From NCBI GenBank assembly GCA_019232905.1, contig JAFANA010000116.1, positions 1-44,013 on the forward strand: DNA of 44,013 nt. Reading direction: 5' to 3'. Each line of letters opens with the position of its first letter. Within the stretch, counting starts at the first letter, position 1. Made by a program: the position numbers and the translations under genes. Source of the stretch: Vulcanimicrobiota bacterium. Lineage in GTDB: Bacteria > Vulcanimicrobiota > Vulcanimicrobiia > Vulcanimicrobiales > Vulcanimicrobiaceae. Of the stretch, positions 39,834-44,013 are shown in pieces. Under the pieces are notes generated by a model that was given only the letters and a program-made list of their open reading frames with translations, made no database searches and was not told the DNA's origin.

Positions 39834-41438
39834 GTGAAGCTGGCCGACGTGCTTGCTCTCCCCTCATTTGCCGCGGCGGCGGTCGTGGCCGCCGAAGGCG
39901 CCACCGACCGTGAGGTCGCCTGGTCGCACGTCGTAGACATGCCCGATCCGCTGCCGTGGGTCAAGCGCGGATTCCTCATTCTGACGACCGGCTACAGCTG
40001 GCCAAAGGACGAGGCGCAGCAACGTCGACAGGTCGCCGAACTCGCGGCGCGCGAGATCGCCGGGCTCATGATGGCGGTGCCGACGTTCGTCGAGCATTTT
40101 TCGGAGGCGGCCCGCGAGCAGGCGGAGATTTCGCGACTTCCGCTCATTGAGATTCCGTTCGAAGTGCCGTTTGCGCAGCTCACGGAAGAGCTGCATCGCG
40201 CGGTCATGCACGAACCCTACGCCACGATCGAGCGCTCCGATCACATTCACCGCGCGCTCACGCGCGTCGCCGCGCGCGACGCGACGCTCGACGATCTCGC
40301 ACAAGAACTCTCGCACCTGATCGAACGGTCGGTCACGTTCGAAGATCCGTCCGGCAATCTACTGGCGGCCGCTTCATACCGTGAGGAGATGGATGAAGTC
40401 CGCCGGCGCACGCTCGAGGATGGGCGTAGTCCGCTCGATGTCGTCGGTGCAATGGAACGCTCCGCCCTCAACCGCCGCATCCGGGCAGCGGAAAAACCGC
40501 TGCGCATTGCAGCGATGCCCGAAAAGGGCATGAGCGCGCGCGTGGTTTGCCCGATTCGCATCGGCAACGAACTCGCGGGCGTCGTCTGGATTATCGAAGG
40601 CACGTCGCCGCTCAACGAACTCGATCATCGCGCGGCGGAGCACGCGGCGCTCATCGCTGCGATTCACATCGCGCACAAACGCGAGATCACGTCGACCGAG
40701 GCGCGCCTCGGCTATGCCTCGTTTCTGTCGCTGCTCGACTCCGAACCCGGCGCGGTTTCGGCGGCTGACGAACGCGTACGGCTCTTAGGATTCAATCCCG
40801 AAGGGCGCTATCGCGTCGGAATCGTGGCCGTCAACGAAGCGCTTCCACTCGACCGGAAGGGGCTGGAACGGCGCGACCGGATCGCAGCGACGCTTCGCGA
40901 GCTGCTGCGACGCGCCGGTCAACCCCAATTAGTTACCGCAACGCTGAACCGCGTGCCCTTTTTGATCGCTCCCGAGCTCGACGTCGAACGCATCGCCTCG
41001 CAGCTCGACGAAGCCGGACTCTCGGTCGTCATCGGCCGCGAACACGCCGGCGTCGAAGGCGCGCGCACGAGCTACCGTGAGGCGCTTTCGCTGCTCGGCT
41101 ATCGTGACCGTCCGCGCGTTGCGACCTACGACGACCTGCTCGTGCCGCGCGTGATCACCGGCGACGCTTCAGCACGCGAGACGTTTTTGAACGACTTCTT
41201 TGCGCCGCTGCGTTCGAAGAAAAACGGCCGCGAATTGGCGGCCGCACTGCTCACGCTCGCGCGCCACGGGTTCAGGTTTCGCGCCGCAGCCGACGCGCTC
41301 GCCATTCACCCGAACACGCTGCGCTACCGGCTGGAACGGGTCAGCGAAGCACTCGGGTTGGACCTTGCGGACGCCGACGTTCAATTCCGGGTTCAGCTGG
41401 CCGCGCGACTGCTCGACGTCGAGCAGCGCGACTGGTAG
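39834..41438 (+). CDS. PucR-family transcriptional regulator
   Basis: A 534-residue regulator. The start is GTG 39834, with AAGGAG six bases upstream; the ATG at 39832 is out of frame and stops at once. An N-terminal PucR ligand domain (about 1-120, with VVDMPDPLPWVKRGFLILTTG) is followed by a GAF-like middle and a C-terminal helix-turn-helix of the PucR/CdaR type: FRAAADALAIHPNTLRYRLERVSEALG. PucR and its relatives sense nitrogen compounds; several control polyamine, GABA or purine use. The divergent position next to gabT-patA makes it the probable regulator of that operon. Confidence 0.9.
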   Translation: MKLADVLALPSFAAAAVVAAEGATDREVAWSHVVDMPDPLPWVKRGFLILTTGYSWPKDEAQQRRQVAELAAREIAGLMMAVPTFVEHFSEAAREQAEISRLPLIEIPFEVPFAQLTEELHRAVMHEPYATIERSDHIHRALTRVAARDATLDDLAQELSHLIERSVTFEDPSGNLLAAASYREEMDEVRRRTLEDGRSPLDVVGAMERSALNRRIRAAEKPLRIAAMPEKGMSARVVCPIRIGNELAGVVWIIEGTSPLNELDHRAAEHAALIAAIHIAHKREITSTEARLGYASFLSLLDSEPGAVSAADERVRLLGFNPEGRYRVGIVAVNEALPLDRKGLERRDRIAATLRELLRRAGQPQLVTATLNRVPFLIAPELDVERIASQLDEAGLSVVIGREHAGVEGARTSYREALSLLGYRDRPRVATYDDLLVPRVITGDASARETFLNDFFAPLRSKKNGRELAAALLTLARHGFRFRAAADALAIHPNTLRYRLERVSEALGLDLADADVQFRVQLAARLLDVEQRDW

Positions 41439-41448
41439 GTATTTGTAG

Positions 41449-41476
41449 CCTCAGCACAGATTCTGAGGACTTCTTT
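41449..41476 (+). terminator. Probable terminator after the PucR-type gene
   Basis: A 6-bp stem CCTCAG (41449-41454) / CTGAGG (41463-41468), loop of 8, then ACTTCTTT. It is weaker than other terminators in the window. Confidence 0.55.
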
Positions 41477-41556
41477 AGACAAACATTCCATAGGCACGCT
41501 CACCTTGAGAGCGTATGAACGCCTGGAATAACACCGAATCCAGCGAGGAATACGTG

Positions 41557-44013
41557 TTGAAGCGATGGTTCGCCGCCGGCCTGATGGCCGCGTTCTTCTC
41601 TGCCATTGTCGCTCCGGCCGTCGCCGGAACTACCGGAAATCTCAAAGGACGGATCACCGACGCGCAGGGCGGCGCGCCGCTGGCCGGCGTCCGCGTCGAA
41701 GTCAACGGCGGCATCGGGACGCGCGCGGTAACGACCGACGCAAACGGGTCGTACGTGTTTCTCTCACTGCAGCCCGACACGTATACGGTGACCGCGAGCA
41801 AGGACGGCTACGACTCGCAATCGCAACCCGGTCTGTCCATCTTCGCGGATCAATCGAGCGTTCTCAATTTCACGCTCAACAAGACCCTGAAAACAATTGC
41901 GGTTACGCGCAGCACCGCGGGCGGGTTGGTTCGCGCCGGCACGACGAGCGACGTGTATTCGGTCAATCCCGCGCAACAAGCCGCGGCGAAGGCGCTCGGC
42001 GGTTCGGGAAGTCTCGATCAAGCCTATAGTGCGATCGCGAGCGTTCCGGGCGTCAGTATTCCCACCGGTCAGCAAGGCTGGTATCAAAGCGTTTTTATCC
42101 GCGGCGGCGACTACGACCAAGTCGGGTATGAGTTCGACGGTCTTCCGGTGTTGCGTCAATCCGACGGCGCACCGATCACGACACTCTCCGTTCTGGGTCA
42201 ACAAGAAGTCCAAGTCTATACGGGCGGAACGCCTGCGACCTCGGATTCACCTGGACTTGCGGGTTACATCAATCAGGTCATTAAGACCGGAACCTATCCG
42301 GGATACGGAAACGCATCCCTTGCCGTCGGGACGCCGGCGTTTTATCACAAAGCACTCGTGGAGGGCGGCGGGGCTTCACCCGATCGTACGTTCTCGTATT
42401 ACGTCGGACTTGCCGGTGCGGATCAAAGCTTCCGGTACGGCAATCAGTATAACGGCGCGTCGAATTCGCTCTACTATTATCCGCTGCTGGTACCAACGAC
42501 AAACACGAACTACAACATTCTCGACGGATCGTGTTCCGGCTTGACTCTTGCGACCGGCCAAGCCTGCGACGCAACGATCAATCAAGGCTATGGACTGCAA
42601 ACCAGTCCCGGTCCGAGTTACGTGCAAGCGTACAATCAAGATCGCGAAACCGTCATGAACTTTCACTGGGGCATCAAGCATCATCGCAATGAAGGCCGCG
42701 ACGATCTTCAGGCGCTCTACGTCACCGGCAATATCGGAACGAATTACTACACGTCGCCCTACGATCTGGGTCTGGCGTGCAACCAGGGCGGCTCGATCAG
42801 CTATAACTGCTTCAACGGCGACCTTCAGCCGTACTATCTCGATGCTCAGACGGCGCAAGGCGGCGGCTACTATTCGGGACAGTTGTTTACGCCGCCGAAT
42901 CAAAACGATCTGATCGACGCCTACTTCCCGAGCAGCCCGACGACCCGTCCCATCGACACCTTCACGAACTTGGGAACGAATCAGCGCGACGGCGGCATCA
43001 ACGACTACGCCATCGAAAAGCTGCAATACCAAAAGAACTTCAATGAAAACTCGTATTTGCGCGCGATTGCGTATTCCGAATACACGGACTGGTTCCTGAA
43101 CGGACCAAACAGCGCATTCCAACTCTTCGGAGCGACGCTTGCCGACTACGAGGTTCTAGGACATATCTACGGCGGCAGTCTCGTCTACTCGAACAATCTC
43201 TCGAGCGAACATCTCCTCACCGCGCAGACGAGCTATCAGACGCAAAAACTGCAGACGTATAATGCGACGTTCGACACGGTATTGTCGACCAATCCCCACT
43301 ATTTCGCGGAAAACACGGGCCAGTTCGGCAACGTCGCGTCGAATTTGACCGACGGCACGCACTGCTACGACATCACGACCGGAAACTATGCGTCGTGTTA
43401 CAGCCTCGCCTACAATCCGCTCACCAGTCCGAACATCTTGCCGAACGCAAGCGTCGCGACCCCGCAGACACCGAACGGCGGTTTGACACCGGCTTTGGGT
43501 TACACGTGTCCCAACGCGGCAATACCGGCGTGTAACAACAACGCTTCGTTCCTCATGACCGAAAACGGGCAGAATGCGCAAGTCGATAACGTGCAGCCGT
43601 TCTTTACGTCGTACTCTCTCACCGACAACTATCGGCCGAACGAAAAGCTGACGTTTAACATCGGCGCGCGCTTCGACCACTTCAGCTACGCAGTTCAGGA
43701 TTTAGAGTCCGGCTACCCGGCACGTCAATTCTGGTTCAACGCGTTCAATAACGAGCATTGCACGGCGCCCGGCGTCGACCCGGTTGTCGGCACGATGGAT
43801 CCGGGCACCGGCGTCGTCACATGTCCTTCGGGATACACTTGGATGGGATTGCCGGGTAACGGTCTCATCAACACCTCCGGCGCACGCACGTCGCAAAACG
43901 TCTTTCAGCCGCGGTTCGCGATGACGTACCTTGCGAACCCCAACACCGTCTGGCGCGCGTCGGCCGGCGTGTACGCTCGCCCGGCGGCGACCTCGTATCA
44001 AGAGTACAACACA
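41557..44013 (+). CDS. TonB-dependent receptor with carboxypeptidase-regulatory-like domain, 3' end beyond the window
   Basis: A 5'-complete, 3'-truncated gene; the frame is open to the last base (about 819 codons). The preferred start is TTG 41557, with GAGGAA three to six bases upstream at 41545-41550, matching the TTG start of the first receptor. GTG 41554 and ATG 41515 are also in frame, but ATG 41515 directly follows a hairpin (41496-41514) and lacks a good ribosome site. The precursor has a signal peptide ending AVAG, a CarboxypepD_reg-like domain (GRITDAQGGAPLAGVRV to about residue 105), a plug with SVFIRGG and YEFDGLP, then barrel strands. It is a paralogue of the receptor at 426-3281. 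Confidence 0.9.
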   Translation, partial: MKRWFAAGLMAAFFSAIVAPAVAGTTGNLKGRITDAQGGAPLAGVRVEVNGGIGTRAVTTDANGSYVFLSLQPDTYTVTASKDGYDSQSQPGLSIFADQSSVLNFTLNKTLKTIAVTRSTAGGLVRAGTTSDVYSVNPAQQAAAKALGGSGSLDQAYSAIASVPGVSIPTGQQGWYQSVFIRGGDYDQVGYEFDGLPVLRQSDGAPITTLSVLGQQEVQVYTGGTPATSDSPGLAGYINQVIKTGTYPGYGNASLAVGTPAFYHKALVEGGGASPDRTFSYYVGLAGADQSFRYGNQYNGASNSLYYYPLLVPTTNTNYNILDGSCSGLTLATGQACDATINQGYGLQTSPGPSYVQAYNQDRETVMNFHWGIKHHRNEGRDDLQALYVTGNIGTNYYTSPYDLGLACNQGGSISYNCFNGDLQPYYLDAQTAQGGGYYSGQLFTPPNQNDLIDAYFPSSPTTRPIDTFTNLGTNQRDGGINDYAIEKLQYQKNFNENSYLRAIAYSEYTDWFLNGPNSAFQLFGATLADYEVLGHIYGGSLVYSNNLSSEHLLTAQTSYQTQKLQTYNATFDTVLSTNPHYFAENTGQFGNVASNLTDGTHCYDITTGNYASCYSLAYNPLTSPNILPNASVATPQTPNGGLTPALGYTCPNAAIPACNNNASFLMTENGQNAQVDNVQPFFTSYSLTDNYRPNEKLTFNIGARFDHFSYAVQDLESGYPARQFWFNAFNNEHCTAPGVDPVVGTMDPGTGVVTCPSGYTWMGLPGNGLINTSGARTSQNVFQPRFAMTYLANPNTVWRASAGVYARPAATSYQEYNT

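Noticed and set aside
41515-41556. ATG 41515 as the start of receptor 2
   Set aside because: In frame, but preceded by a hairpin and a poor ribosome site; TTG 41557 fits better and matches receptor 1. Not excluded.

Overview
This window looks like chromosomal DNA of a GC-rich, outer-membrane-bearing bacterium. Two large TonB-dependent receptors imply a Gram-negative envelope, yet much of the gene order recalls Gram-positives: def-fmt-rsmB, an fhaA-fhaB-PP2C-rodA block of actinobacterial type, and topA/trmFO/hslVU neighbours as in Bacillus. This mixture, together with carboxypeptidase-regulatory-type receptors and a secreted S53 protease, suggests a deep-branching phylum such as Candidatus Eremiobacterota (WPS-2/Vulcanimicrobiota). 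That is inference; no rRNA gene or tRNA gene was seen. Non-ATG starts (TTG, GTG) are common here, and several genes appear to have very short or no leaders.

Layout. 1-5.3 kb: gene-free leader with a terminator hairpin, a TonB-dependent receptor, then a coupled pair of a Tat-exported epoxide hydrolase and a cytochrome P460-like haem protein. 5.5-9.5 kb: an MscS channel with a cyclic-nucleotide domain, a PrmC-like methyltransferase, a HiPIP, a YgiD-type dioxygenase and a lipoprotein cytochrome c. 9.5-16.1 kb (minus strand): a tightly overlapping operon def, fmt, rsmB, fhaA, fhaB, PP2C-like, rodA, polysaccharide-deacetylase-like. The PP2C-like protein has lost all its metal-binding aspartates. 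16.2-18.6 kb: a lipoprotein S53 (sedolisin) protease. 18.7-21.2 kb: hslV, hslU and a small lipoprotein. 21.3-23.9 kb: two tandem SIMPL-domain proteins and an MFS transporter. 23.9-27.7 kb: topA, a lone HicB-like protein and trmFO. 27.8-28.4 kb: a 58-bp strictly alternating purine-pyrimidine (Z-DNA-prone) tract, directly followed by a promoter for a histone H1-like repeat protein. 28.4-33.6 kb: dxs, secG, two oligopeptide-ABC ATPases and a metallophosphoesterase. 33.7-35.7 kb: PAP2-like and MFS genes, convergent. 35.5-41.4 kb: gabT, putrescine aminotransferase, aldehyde dehydrogenase and the MFS gene, divergent from a PucR-type regulator; this forms a putrescine-to-GABA-to-succinic-semialdehyde route. 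41.6 kb to the right edge: a second TonB-dependent receptor, cut by the window end.

The most unusual parts are the topA / Z-tract / H1-like divergent control region, which puts a supercoil-relaxing enzyme and a DNA-compacting protein either side of a supercoil-sensitive tract; the kinase-less FHA / pseudo-PP2C / RodA cell-wall operon; an in-frame piece of a dispersed repeat inside trmFO; and an attenuator-like set of competing hairpins in front of the sedolisin gene.
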